Assembly: GCF_013284245.2 (NCBI RefSeq)
Contig: NZ_CP085876.1
Span: 6,142,501-6,206,500, forward strand
Length of the DNA: 64,000 bases
From: Brevibacillus sp. DP1.3A
GTDB taxonomy: Bacteria; Bacillota; Bacilli; Brevibacillales; Brevibacillaceae
Direction of reading: 5' to 3'
This document shows, piece by piece, positions 34,241 through 42,536 of this stretch. Made by a program: the position numbers and the translations under genes. The stretch's first letter is position 1. Each line of letters starts with the position of its first letter. The notes below the pieces were generated by a model, which was not told the origin of the DNA, ran no database searches, and saw only the letters and a list, made by a program, of their open reading frames with translations.

Positions 34241-35134
34241 TTAGGCCGCTAACTGACGTCTAAATTCACTAGGCGTCAGTTTTTTTAATTTCAGTTGAAG
34301 ACGTTCTTCGTTGTAAAAATGGATATATTCCTCAATTCTTCTTTGAGCATCTTGTACATCTCGTATATCATAGGGATATAGAGCTTCGGTTTTCAAATGA
34401 GAAAAGAAGCTCTCCATCGAGGAGTTGTCTAGGCAATTGCCTCGTCGTGACATGCTGATTTTGGCGCCAACCGTAGGCAGCATGTCGTGGTATGCATGAG
34501 ACGTGTACTGGTGACCCTGATCGCTGTGAACGATCACACCAGTCACGTCTTTTTGTGTTTTAAATGCTTTCTTGAAAGTCTGAAGAACAAGCGCATTGTC
34601 GTTTCGAGAGCTGATATGATAGGCAACAATTTCGCGCGTACACAAATCTTTAATTGCTGAGAGATAGATGCGTTCATCTCCGATTCGATATTGGGTAACG
34701 TCAGTTACCCATTTTTGATTTGGTCTCTGAGCAACGAAATTACGATTTAGCATGTTCTCGGCTACACGTCCATCGGAAACAATGGCTTGAAAAGTGGTGA
34801 TATGGGCACGTTTCCGGCGAATAACTGCTTTAATCCCCAGATTTTGCATCAACCGTAACACTTTTTTATGGTTTACTTTACAACCATACTGGCGTACTAG
34901 TTCTGCTTGAATTCTGCGGTAGCCGTAAATTCCTTTCCTTTGCTTATAGATCATGTTGATTTTCTCTTTCAAAGCTTTGTCCTTGTTCTGTTTTCTAGTG
35001 GAGAGGTATTTATAATATCCGCTTCTCGAGACACCTAAAGCCTTACAAATCTCAGTTACCATGAAGATTGAAGACAATGTCTCCACCATGTGATATTTCT
35101 TCCTTACACCTCCCGTACCCAGATTTCCAAACAC
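34241..35134 (-). CDS. IS3-family transposase OrfB (integrase core)
   Basis: The frame is 297 codons. It has an HTH-21-like region (GIYGYRRIQAELVRQYG) and an rve core with the DDE residues in WVTDVTQYRIG, VIVHSDQGHQYTS and NCLDNSSMESFFSHLKTE. It has no good start of its own and is most likely made as an OrfAB fusion by -1 frameshifting at A AAA AAG (35134-35140). Confidence 0.93.
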   Translation of the reverse strand: MFGNLGTGGVRKKYHMVETLSSIFMVTEICKALGVSRSGYYKYLSTRKQNKDKALKEKINMIYKQRKGIYGYRRIQAELVRQYGCKVNHKKVLRLMQNLGIKAVIRRKRAHITTFQAIVSDGRVAENMLNRNFVAQRPNQKWVTDVTQYRIGDERIYLSAIKDLCTREIVAYHISSRNDNALVLQTFKKAFKTQKDVTGVIVHSDQGHQYTSHAYHDMLPTVGAKISMSRRGNCLDNSSMESFFSHLKTEALYPYDIRDVQDAQRRIEEYIHFYNEERLQLKLKKLTPSEFRRQLAA

Positions 35135-35400
35135 TTTTTTAGGATTTCATTTTCACGCTTTAATTTTTGAACATGACGGTCCTGGTCAATATACGTCTCC
35201 CGACGTCCACGTTGATCTAGGAGTCCAAACTCTCCAAGCTGTCTATACTTTCTCATCCACTTTCTCACACGATCTTTGTCCAGAATTCCCAGATGTTCTG
35301 TAATTCGTTTATACGTCCATTTTTCCTCAAGATGTAAACGTATGGCTTCCCTTTTCAGTGTTTCTGGATAGCTCATAAACTTTTGCCCTTTAGCTGCCAT
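35104..35400 (-). CDS. IS3-family transposase OrfA
   Basis: The 98-aa product from ATG 35400 (after GGGGGTG) has an N-terminal helix-turn-helix (LKREAIRLHLEEKWTYKRI) and a C-terminal leucine-zipper-like coil (HVQKLKRENEILKKCLEI). The slippery heptamer A AAA AAG lies in the ILKK codons, at the start of the overlap with OrfB. Confidence 0.9.
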   Translation of the reverse strand: MAAKGQKFMSYPETLKREAIRLHLEEKWTYKRITEHLGILDKDRVRKWMRKYRQLGEFGLLDQRGRRETYIDQDRHVQKLKRENEILKKCLEIWVREV

Positions 35401-35499
35401 AAAAAAATGCACCCCCTAAAGTTCATCGGTAAACCACAGGGGTTTTTCCAATGTCTACTTTAAGGGGTGCACTTCAATTAACCAGCAGGCTTTCATTCC

Positions 35500-36792
35500 C
35501 TATGAAAAATAAACCAACGTCAAATACAATCCAAGCAAGGTTACCATCAATGTCGGTACGGTCAAAATAACCCCCGTCCGAAAGTACTGCCCCCACGTAA
35601 TCGTCACGTCTTTGCGTCCCAAAACATGCAACCAGAGCAAAGTCGCCAGTGATCCAATCGGGGTCATTTTCGGCCCCAAATCGCTTCCGATCACATTCGC
35701 GTAGATCATTGCTTCCCGCAACACTCCGTCTGCCTGGGTCCCTGCAATTGCCAGCGCGTTGAACATGACTGTCGGAAGGTTGTTCATCACAGAGGAAAGA
35801 ACAGCAGCGAGAAAGCCCGTTCCCAAGGTCGTTGCCAATAAACCATGCGCCATGAACCAATCCAAGGTGTCCTTGACCAAGTCAGTCAATCTCGCGTTGT
35901 GCAGCCCCCACACCACGACATACATGCCAATCGAAAAAACAACGACTACCCACGGTGCTTCTTTCATAATCCGCCGCATGGCGATCGCTTCACTTTTTCT
36001 TGCAGCCAGGCAAAAAATGATGGCTGCCCCCGCAATGATGATAGACACAGGCGTATGGATAGACTCGCTAATAAAAAAGCCAATCAGCAAGACCCCAAGA
36101 ATCGGCCACGCCAGACGAAACATTCTCTGGTCGCGAATTGCTTCCTTCGGATTTTTCAGATGGGAAAGGTCAACCTGCGCCGGGATGCTTTTGCGAAAAT
36201 ATAGGTACAAAACCAGCAGACTTCCACCAATCGAAAACAAAGTCGGAATGACCATTTTGGCCGCATACGCAGCAAAGCCAATATCAAAATAGTCAGCGGA
36301 AACAATATTCACCAGATTGCTAATCACAAAGGGCAAAGAACTCGTATCTGCAATGAACCCGCTCGCCATGACAAATGCCAAAACCGTTCTCCCATCCAGC
36401 CTTAATGCCCGCACCTGTGCCAACACAATCGGTGTCAAAATCAGGGCTGCCCCATCATTCGTAAACAAGGCGGATACGAGTGAACCAAGCAGGATGACAT
36501 AAACGAACATAAGCCGACCATTTCCTTTGGCAAATCGAGCCATATGGAGCGCAGCCCATTCAAAAAAACCGATTTCGTCCAATACGAGCGAGATGATAAT
36601 AATCCCGATTAACGCTAGCGTCGCATTCCAAACAATAGAGGTTACCTCTGCGACATCACCGATCGTGACTACCCCGATCGCCAAAGCCAACAGTGCTCCA
36701 CCGACAGCCGGATAACCAATCGACAGCCCACGCGGTTGCCAGATGACCAATGTCAACGTGATCAGAAAAAGGAAGAATGAAATCCAAACCAC
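35500..36792 (-). CDS. arsB: Arsenite efflux membrane protein ArsB
   Basis: The 430-aa product starts at GTG 36792 (12 nt after GGAAAGGAG), the usual ArsB length. The frame extends upstream through a terminator and a pstB remnant, which I reject. About 11-12 membrane helices, FTNDGAALILTPI, NNLPTVMFNALAI and GSDLGPKMTPIGSLATLLWLHVLG are typical of ArsB/NhaD-type pumps. It exports arsenite or antimonite. There is no arsR or arsC beside it; the nearest ArsR gene is 4.1 kb away. Confidence 0.9.
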   Translation of the reverse strand: MVWISFFLFLITLTLVIWQPRGLSIGYPAVGGALLALAIGVVTIGDVAEVTSIVWNATLALIGIIIISLVLDEIGFFEWAALHMARFAKGNGRLMFVYVILLGSLVSALFTNDGAALILTPIVLAQVRALRLDGRTVLAFVMASGFIADTSSLPFVISNLVNIVSADYFDIGFAAYAAKMVIPTLFSIGGSLLVLYLYFRKSIPAQVDLSHLKNPKEAIRDQRMFRLAWPILGVLLIGFFISESIHTPVSIIIAGAAIIFCLAARKSEAIAMRRIMKEAPWVVVVFSIGMYVVVWGLHNARLTDLVKDTLDWFMAHGLLATTLGTGFLAAVLSSVMNNLPTVMFNALAIAGTQADGVLREAMIYANVIGSDLGPKMTPIGSLATLLWLHVLGRKDVTITWGQYFRTGVILTVPTLMVTLLGLYLTLVYFS

Positions 36793-36815
36793 TGCAAGTA
36801 TCTCCTTTCCAAAAA

Positions 36816-36847
36816 CCAAAAAGAACGGACCTCGAAAAGTCCGCTCT
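36816..36847 (-). terminator. Terminator downstream of the SDR gene (copy of the pstB terminator)
   Basis: The stem AGAGCGGAC / GTCCGTTCT with an 8-nt loop and TTTTTGG lies on the minus strand. It belongs to the 36817-36896 repeat that also exists after pstB. Confidence 0.8.
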
Positions 36848-36896
36848 CCTACCATACTACAAATTGAAATGATCCGAAACGTCCGGTAATGGAATC
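36817..36896 (-). repeat. Duplicate of the pstB 3' end plus terminator, left copy
   Basis: About 80 bp match 39374-39455 closely (roughly five of six bases): the hairpin, CCAT..ATTGAA, then ATCCGAAACGTCCGGTAATG, which encodes the last ITGRFG of PstB. The pstB coding match stops within a few bases of the SDR stop codon. The two copies flank a 2.5-kb four-gene cassette. Confidence 0.8.
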
Positions 36897-36898
36897 CT

Positions 36899-37612
36899 TT
36901 AAAGTAAGATGTGGCCACCTTCTACATGAAGTACAGTTCCGGTTACAAAACTATTTTGGAGCAGGTATAGTACGCTTTGTGCAACGTCTTTCGCTTGTCC
37001 AACTCGCTTCACAGGGAGCTTGTCTGCCAATGTTGCATAGAAATTTTCGCGCACATCTTCAGGCATTTTGCTGCGTGATGGCGTATCAATTATGCCAGGT
37101 GAAACGATATTCACTCGGATTGGTGCCAGTTCCAAAGCGAGGGTTTGCCCCAGATTCGAAACCGCCGCATTGACTGCGCCAAGCACAGACGAACCAATCA
37201 TCGATTTGTAGGCGACGACCCCGGAGAATAAGGTGATGGAGCCATTTGTTGAAATCTTCGGCGCTCCGTACTTCGCCGCGTAGTACTGACCCCAAAATTT
37301 GTTTTCGAACAACTTCCGCGCTTGGGTTGTATCCGTTTGAAGGAATGAACCGCCAGATGTTTCCGCAGCACTGACAACCAGATGATCAAACGTGCCTACT
37401 TTTTCAAAAAAGGCCTGCACTTGCTGCTCATCGGTGGTATCCAGCGTATACGCCGAGGCCTTGGAGCCTAGACTATCTTTTGCCTTCTGCAATTTATCTT
37501 CGGAGCGGCTCGCAATGATCACTTCTGCTCCAAGCGCTATTGCCTGTTTGGCTGTCTCCAAACCAATTCCAGAGCTTCCGCCGATGATTACTATCTTTTG
37601 ATTGTGCAACAT
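36899..37612 (-). CDS. Short-chain dehydrogenase/reductase-like protein with altered active site
   Basis: The 237-aa Rossmann protein has the cofactor motif IIGGSSGIGLETA (residues 9-21) and the C-terminal substrate-loop NIVSPGIIDTPSRS. It ends VLHVEGGHIL. The usual YxxxK pair is missing: where SDRs have AYSASKAAV, this protein has VLGAVNAAV, so Tyr and Lys are Leu and Asn. It may bind NAD(P) without classical catalysis. It is the last gene of a three-gene run divergent from hxlR. Confidence 0.85.
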   Translation of the reverse strand: MLHNQKIVIIGGSSGIGLETAKQAIALGAEVIIASRSEDKLQKAKDSLGSKASAYTLDTTDEQQVQAFFEKVGTFDHLVVSAAETSGGSFLQTDTTQARKLFENKFWGQYYAAKYGAPKISTNGSITLFSGVVAYKSMIGSSVLGAVNAAVSNLGQTLALELAPIRVNIVSPGIIDTPSRSKMPEDVRENFYATLADKLPVKRVGQAKDVAQSVLYLLQNSFVTGTVLHVEGGHILL

Positions 37613-37647
37613 GATAGGATCTCTCCCCTTTCCTTTGAGATTTTCAT

Positions 37648-38199
37648 TTAGAAACTCAATACTTGTTTGAGATGCGCCTCGAGTTCGGATGCAAATTGAT
37701 CGATCTGCGGATTTTTGATGACATCATAGCAAGCAAAGCTCTTTACAGGTTGCATGCCTAAAAATTCCTGTACGCGGTGCAAATGGCTGATTGCATCTTC
37801 CAGGCTTTCCCCTTTAAAAAATTGGGTCGGATCGTTAAATGCTTTTTCTGGAGCATTCCAAGTCGTCGAGAACATATATTTTTTGTCGGTTAATAAGCCG
37901 CCTCTTCCGTATTGATTAGCACCTTTGAAAAACAAGCCGTACGCATATACTTCATCCATATATGTTTTCAATAACCCAGGGACACTGAACCAGTAGATGG
38001 GGGTTTGATAAATGATCATATCTGCCCAGAGAAATTTCTGGTGCTCTTCTTCCATTTTGTATCCATTTTGAATAATGGTAGTTCGTACTTGGTTCTCTTT
38101 TTCGAGCAGACTCACCATATGATCCGTCAACGTTTGGTTCAGTTTTCCTTCTGATGAGCCATATTTTTGGTGACCATTGATGATAAGGATTTTTTTCAT
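37648..38199 (-). CDS. NAD(P)H oxidoreductase, MdaB/flavodoxin-like
   Basis: The 183-aa product starts KKILIINGHQKYGSSEGKLNQ (flavin-phosphate site) and has the quinone-reductase segment TPIYWFSVPGLLKTYMDEVYAYG. The GRGGLLTDKKYMFSTTWNAP stretch is typical of MdaB. It is likely a cytosolic NADPH-quinone reductase. It shares an operon with the SDR and the SnoaL-like lipoprotein. Confidence 0.85.
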   Translation of the reverse strand: MKKILIINGHQKYGSSEGKLNQTLTDHMVSLLEKENQVRTTIIQNGYKMEEEHQKFLWADMIIYQTPIYWFSVPGLLKTYMDEVYAYGLFFKGANQYGRGGLLTDKKYMFSTTWNAPEKAFNDPTQFFKGESLEDAISHLHRVQEFLGMQPVKSFACYDVIKNPQIDQFASELEAHLKQVLSF

Positions 38200-38227
38200 T
38201 TTTTACATCTCCTTTATGTTAGGACGT

Positions 38228-38851
38228 TCAATTTTCCGCTAAAACGCCAATTTGTTGCATAAAAGTTAAATTGTCTTCCAGGTGCCAGTCTTCAACCAGC
38301 TTCCCATCCTTGATGCGTAAAACATCGATCGCCATAAATTGAATAGGCTTCCCGGTCAAAGGTTTTCCCATAAACTCGCCTTTGCTCGTACCCGTAAAGG
38401 AAAGACGAGCTGTCACCTTGTCCCCCACTACCAGTAAATCCTCAATTTTGCATTGCAAGTCGGGAACTGCTTTCCGAAAGTTGCGAGAAGCGAATAACAA
38501 GCCATCGGGTCCTTGAGGTCTTCCTTTCGGCAACGTGTTATCTATGAAGCTTGGAGAAACTGTTTGTGCAATGAGATCCTCATTCCCAGTGTTCCAGAAT
38601 CCGTAGAAACGTTGAGCAGCCTGTACCATTTCGGTAGCTTGCGTTGCGTTCAATGAGGAGTCAATCGTCATTGAAACGGGTTGAGGAAGATCCTTCAATA
38701 GTTGAATGTCTGTCTTGGAGGACAACACAGCAGTTTGATTATCATAAGCAGACGTTTTCGAATCAGTAGCGCATGCTGTTGCGAACAGCATCGTCCCGAA
38801 GATGACAGCAATACCAGCTATCGAACTAATTGTTTTGGTACGTGGAATCAC
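38228..38851 (-). CDS. SnoaL-like lipoprotein
   Basis: The 207-aa product has a signal peptide with lipobox LFATAC (Cys at about 27), then a SnoaL/ester-cyclase-like domain (AQRFYGFWNTGNEDLIAQTVSPSF..DNTLP..GPDGL; VEDWHLEDNLTFMQQIGVL). SnoaL-like proteins are NTF2-fold; an extracytoplasmic version tied to a reductase operon suggests small-molecule handling. Substrate unknown. Confidence 0.8.
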   Translation of the reverse strand: MIPRTKTISSIAGIAVIFGTMLFATACATDSKTSAYDNQTAVLSSKTDIQLLKDLPQPVSMTIDSSLNATQATEMVQAAQRFYGFWNTGNEDLIAQTVSPSFIDNTLPKGRPQGPDGLLFASRNFRKAVPDLQCKIEDLLVVGDKVTARLSFTGTSKGEFMGKPLTGKPIQFMAIDVLRIKDGKLVEDWHLEDNLTFMQQIGVLAEN

Positions 38852-38912
38852 TTTGTTCTAATCAGCTCCTTATTTAGAGTGGAAGTATCGGTTCACATTG
38901 ATATTGTAATAA

Positions 38913-38938
38913 CACTAACTTCATTTACGGAAGTAGTG
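38913..38938. promoter_or_regulatory. Candidate HxlR operator
   Basis: The inverted repeat CACTAACTTC / GAAGTAGTG (one extra A in the left arm) lies in the divergent intergenic region between hxlR and the SnoaL-SDR operon, where an HxlR protein would control both genes. Confidence 0.6.
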
Positions 38939-39024
38939 ATATTTAATTCATATAGTTTCCGAAAAGATACTATTGCGCTATAATAGCCAAATAACCCTAT
39001 AAAAATTTTTCGGAGGATATTCCG

Positions 39025-39363
39025 ATGAACGTTCTTGAGCCAATTGAACTGAACAAAGGAACCCCAGGCCAACCTTGCCCCATTGCCAAAACGCTTGACG
39101 TAATAGGGACCAAATGGACCTTTTTAATCATTCGGGACCTGCTTATCGAAGGAACGCTGCGTTTCAGCGACCTGCTGAAATCCATGGATGGGATTAGTCC
39201 GAAAACACTGTCGCTCAGACTGAAGGAATTGGAGGAGCACGGCATATTGGAAAGGAAGGTGTTTCCGGAAGTCCCTCCGCGCGTGGAATATACGTTAACG
39301 GAGAAAGGGAAACGATTGGAAGGTATTTTCATTGAGTTAAAGAGATTCGGGTTACATTTATAA
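39025..39363 (+). CDS. HxlR/YodB-family redox- or aldehyde-responsive regulator
   Basis: The 112-aa winged-helix protein has the conserved N-terminal Cys in PCPIAKTLDVIGTKWTFLIIRDLL, then LRFSDLLKSMDGISPKTLSLRLKELEEHGI. In this family that Cys senses quinones, aldehydes or disulfide stress, fitting the divergent reductase operon. The start follows CGGAGG. Confidence 0.9.
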   Translation: MNVLEPIELNKGTPGQPCPIAKTLDVIGTKWTFLIIRDLLIEGTLRFSDLLKSMDGISPKTLSLRLKELEEHGILERKVFPEVPPRVEYTLTEKGKRLEGIFIELKRFGLHL

Positions 39364-39373
39364 ATGTTTTAAA

Positions 39374-39455
39374 ATCAAAAAGAGCGGACTTCGAAAAGTC
39401 CGCTCTTCTTCCATCATGCCTATTGAATTATCCGAAACGTCCGGTAATGTAATCC
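39374..39455 (-). repeat. pstB 3' end plus terminator, original copy
   Basis: This copy is continuous with the intact pstB gene, so it is the original. It includes a hairpin (AGAGCGGACTT / AAGTCCGCTCTT, 39381-39406) that can terminate both hxlR and pstB. Confidence 0.8.
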
Positions 39456-40180
39456 TCTGTTCTTTTGTCACGAGGATTTTGGAAGATCGTCGGGGTACTG
39501 TCAAACTCGACTAGCTCTCCATTCAAGAAAAACGCAGTCTTATCGGAAATACGTGCTGCCTGCTGCATGTTGTGCGTCACGATTACAATCGTATAACGGT
39601 TCTTCAGCTCTTCCAACAGCTCTTCGATTTTAGCTGTCGAAATTGGGTCCAGAGCAGAGGTTGGCTCATCCATCAAAATGATCTGTGGCTGAACAGCGAG
39701 TGCCCGAGCGATACAGAGGCGTTGTTGCTGTCCACCAGAAAGCCCTGTTGCTGGCTTTTTCAATACATCCTTCACTTCATCCCAAAGCGCTGCTGCCTTG
39801 AGGCTTGTCTCTACCAACTCGTCCAGCTTGTTACGATCGTTCATGCCATGAAGTCTCGGTCCGTACGTGATGTTGTCATAGATGCTCTTCGGAAAAGGAT
39901 TCGGATGCTGAAACACCATGCCGATATTTTTGCGAAGTCGCTCCACTTCCACACGATTACTATAAATATCCTCATCGAACACTTTTACCGTTCCCGTAAT
40001 TTTGGTGTTCGGTACAGAATCGTTCATTCGATTCAACGTCCGTAAAAATGTAGACTTACCGCAGCCGGACGGGCCAATTAAGGCTGTAATGGAATCAGGC
40101 TCTACATCCAGATTTATATGATAGAGGGCTTGCTTATTACCGTAGAAGAGATTCAACTCTCTCACCGAAATAACGCTCAT
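39428..40180 (-). CDS. pstB: Phosphate ABC transporter ATPase PstB (first paralogue)
   Basis: The 250-aa ATPase has Walker A IGPSGCGKST (residues 35-44), the Q-loop region GMVFQHPNPFPKSIYDNI, signature LSGGQQQRLCIARA, Walker B IILMDEPTSALDP and H-loop IVTHNMQQAARI. It energises phosphate import with PstC-PstA. It is separated from the pst operon by a chemoreceptor gene and an IS, and has its own promoter region with PhoP-like boxes. Confidence 0.95.
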   Translation of the reverse strand: MSVISVRELNLFYGNKQALYHINLDVEPDSITALIGPSGCGKSTFLRTLNRMNDSVPNTKITGTVKVFDEDIYSNRVEVERLRKNIGMVFQHPNPFPKSIYDNITYGPRLHGMNDRNKLDELVETSLKAAALWDEVKDVLKKPATGLSGGQQQRLCIARALAVQPQIILMDEPTSALDPISTAKIEELLEELKNRYTIVIVTHNMQQAARISDKTAFFLNGELVEFDSTPTIFQNPRDKRTEDYITGRFG

Positions 40181-40224
40181 ACGGTCTTCGCTCCTTCGTG
40201 ATTGTTACGTCCTTTTACTTCCCC

Positions 40225-40331
40225 ACTATAGCGCACCAATGTTAGGGTTCCGTGTGATGTTTATTAAGTTTCGATAAAGTTTTTGTTCTGGGACTTTTTA
40301 CATAGGTCATTTTACATTAAGTTATGGTAAA
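40225..40331 (-). promoter_or_regulatory. Candidate PhoP-controlled promoter of the distal pstB
   Basis: The -10 is TATAGT (40225-40230 complement) with no -35. PhoP-like repeats with exact 11-nt period lie upstream: TTTATC-5-TTAATA (40262-40278) at about -42 to -58, and TTTACC-5-TTAATG (40315-40331). The consensus TT(A/C/T)A(C/T)A is met imperfectly. On the plus strand two TTTACA (40297, 40311) face the chemoreceptor gene. Confidence 0.55.
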
Positions 40332-40414
40332 TCTTGCTGGTAAAGCATATACGCTCCTCTAGGTACCCCCTACAATGAAACTGAACGTTTTGACGAATAA
40401 GGGGAGAACAATGA

Positions 40415-42460
40415 ATGCCAGGCATAAGAAAACTATGGGGTCACTCGTCGTTTCATTATCGTTCAATTTTCACCAGGCTGTTCGCAGGCATTATGGGGAT
40501 GGTAGTCTGCATGATGGCAATCGCCGCTTTCTTCATCAGCTATCAATCCGAAGCCACACTCAATGAAAAAACAAAGCAGCAATTACACGAGGCATCAGGT
40601 GCAGCTCTACAGAAAGTACATAGCAGGGTCTATGACATCGTAACCGCCTTGCAATCATTTGCTTCCACTTATAAAAACAGTAAGGTCACCAACAGTCAGA
40701 TCTTTGGCATCTTTACAGATATGTCGGCCAGCAATCCTACGATTTCCGAATTACAGATCGTCACCACAGACGGACGGTATTTAACCTTTCCGGGATCCCC
40801 CCTCGACAGTTCCTACGATCCGCGAAAAATGGACTGGTATGAGGGCGCATTGAATCAACCACAGCAGGGGGTTTTTGTCTCAGATGTCTTCCAGTTTTCC
40901 GAGACAGAGTTTCCAAAGATCGCCGTCTCACTCCCTTTGCGCAATGACGACGAGGAGCCCGTAGGCGTCGTCGTGGCATTTGTCTCTGTCCCGAAGCTGA
41001 GCGAATCCATCGGGCAGATTAAACTGGGGGAAACCGGATATGCCATGATCGTTGATCAACAAGGCAAACTGGTCGCTCATCCCGATCAATCCTACGCGTT
41101 GCAGCGTCCCCTTCTCTCGGAGCTTGCGATCGTGCAAAACGTCACCGCTGGTCAATCTGGCTACGAACCGAGCAGGATCAGTGGAGTAGACTCTTTTGCC
41201 GCCTATCAATTTGACCCCTCCTTGAAATGGGGAGTGATCGTCGCACAGTCGGTATCCGAGGTAAAAAAAGAGGTCCGCCGCCTTCAACTAACCATTTTGG
41301 CCGTCTCACTCGTCGGACTCGCTGCACTCGCACTAATGCTGTATGTGTACGTACGTCGAATCATCAAGCCAATAAAGGAAGCACAACAAAAAATGTCCGC
41401 CTTTAGCGAGGGCGATCTCCTGCAAACCATGCAGGTACAAAGCAATGATGAAATTCGCCAGCTGGCTGACAGCTTCAATCGAATGAGTGAACAAATCCGG
41501 ACAATCATCGGTAAAATCCAGTATGTTATCTCAGACGTCAAACAAGTAGCCGATCATGTGGGAAAAGGCTCCCGCCATTCTCACGCCATGCAGTCAGAAG
41601 TCGTATCCGTAACAGAGCGGCTTGCCCAAGAAATGGACAACCAGCAAGAGCAGATCGATGATATCCACGCCACAATGGCCGGCATCACGCAAGAAATGTC
41701 TCGGATCACAGACTCCATGGAAAAAGCAATCGTACAGAGCCAGGAATCACGTCAGCAAAATACCAAAGCAGCAACCTCCATTGACTTGCTAAAAGAAAAT
41801 ATGCACAGTATCTCAGAAGATATGAAGGCTTCTATGGATGCCATGTCCTCCATGAGAGATAGCATGAGCGACATCAACGAAATGCTCGGTTTGATTTCCG
41901 CCATCTCCAAGCGAACCAAGCTTTTGTCCTTCAATGCCCGAATCGAAGCTTCCAGGGCTGGACAAGCCGGAGTCGGCTTCAGCGTCGTAGCAGACGAGAT
42001 TCGCTTGCTGTCCGACCAGACCGAAGAGGCATCGGCCCGTATTCAAAAGGTAATTGAATCAGGGGAAGAACGAATGGAGCACGTAGCCACCTGCTTGCAA
42101 ACGACCGATCATGCTACTGTCAATGGCATTCAAACCTTGCACCAGGCCGCTTCTATCTTTCACAATACGATCGAGCTCAGCGAAGCGTTGACTGCGCAAT
42201 TTGAATCGATCAGAATGCTCACAGGAACAATCTCGACACAGAGCCAAGCCATTTCACAGCGGGTAGACAATCTATCTGCCTCTGCACAGCAAGTCGTATC
42301 AGGTACACAGCAAGCCGTAGCCGCCAATCAAGAAAGTCTATCCTTATCGGAGCAATTTCTTGATGACTCCCTGCGTTTGGCAGATATCGTTGAGGATCTA
42401 GAGCAAGCGATCAAATTTTTCAGAGCGGAAGACAGTCCCTCTCTCCAAAGACATACATAA
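40415..42460 (+). CDS. Methyl-accepting chemotaxis protein with Cache sensor
   Basis: The 681-aa product starts at ATG 40415, after AAGGGGAG. Membrane helices lie near residues 22-42 and 288-312. Between them is an extracellular Cache-type domain (FPGSPLDSSYDPRKMDWYEGAL; GYAMIVDQQGKLVAHPDQ). A HAMP domain (about 315-365) and a signalling domain follow, with hairpin tip near LGLISAISKRTKLLSFNARIEASRAG. The tip deviates from the canonical form, reading ISKRTKLLSFNARIEASRAG rather than IAxQTNLLALNAAIEAARAG. The ligand is unknown; neighbours suggest phosphate. Confidence 0.9.
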   Translation: MPGIRKLWGHSSFHYRSIFTRLFAGIMGMVVCMMAIAAFFISYQSEATLNEKTKQQLHEASGAALQKVHSRVYDIVTALQSFASTYKNSKVTNSQIFGIFTDMSASNPTISELQIVTTDGRYLTFPGSPLDSSYDPRKMDWYEGALNQPQQGVFVSDVFQFSETEFPKIAVSLPLRNDDEEPVGVVVAFVSVPKLSESIGQIKLGETGYAMIVDQQGKLVAHPDQSYALQRPLLSELAIVQNVTAGQSGYEPSRISGVDSFAAYQFDPSLKWGVIVAQSVSEVKKEVRRLQLTILAVSLVGLAALALMLYVYVRRIIKPIKEAQQKMSAFSEGDLLQTMQVQSNDEIRQLADSFNRMSEQIRTIIGKIQYVISDVKQVADHVGKGSRHSHAMQSEVVSVTERLAQEMDNQQEQIDDIHATMAGITQEMSRITDSMEKAIVQSQESRQQNTKAATSIDLLKENMHSISEDMKASMDAMSSMRDSMSDINEMLGLISAISKRTKLLSFNARIEASRAGQAGVGFSVVADEIRLLSDQTEEASARIQKVIESGEERMEHVATCLQTTDHATVNGIQTLHQAASIFHNTIELSEALTAQFESIRMLTGTISTQSQAISQRVDNLSASAQQVVSGTQQAVAANQESLSLSEQFLDDSLRLADIVEDLEQAIKFFRAEDSPSLQRHT

Positions 42461-42536
42461 TGATAAGAAAAAGCCCTCCCGCAAGCACAGGGACTGACCC
42501 CCGTTTCTAGGACAGGGATCAAAACACCTTACAAGT

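Larger units (their letters stand above)
34197..35476 (-). mobile_element. IS3-family insertion sequence (IS-a), 1280 bp
   Basis: It has two overlapping ORFs of IS3 type. Ends share TG and an imperfect inverted repeat with ACCCC and GTAGACA blocks (TGGTCAAGACCCC.. / TGAAGTGCACCCC..). A 3-bp target duplication ATT flanks it (34194-34196, 35477-35479). All parts are intact, so it may be active. Confidence 0.85.
34178..35494 (-). terminator. arsB terminator split by an IS element
   Basis: The left arm AAAGCCTGCTG (34179-34190) and right arm CAGCAGGCTTT (35483-35493) are complementary. They would form a terminator with a short loop and T-run after arsB if the 1280-bp IS and one 3-bp target copy were removed. 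The IS entered the loop. Confidence 0.75.

Noticed and set aside
36793..36918. N-terminal extension of arsB
   Set aside because: It translates a terminator and the duplicated pstB end. GTG 36792 has a ribosome site and gives the normal ArsB length.
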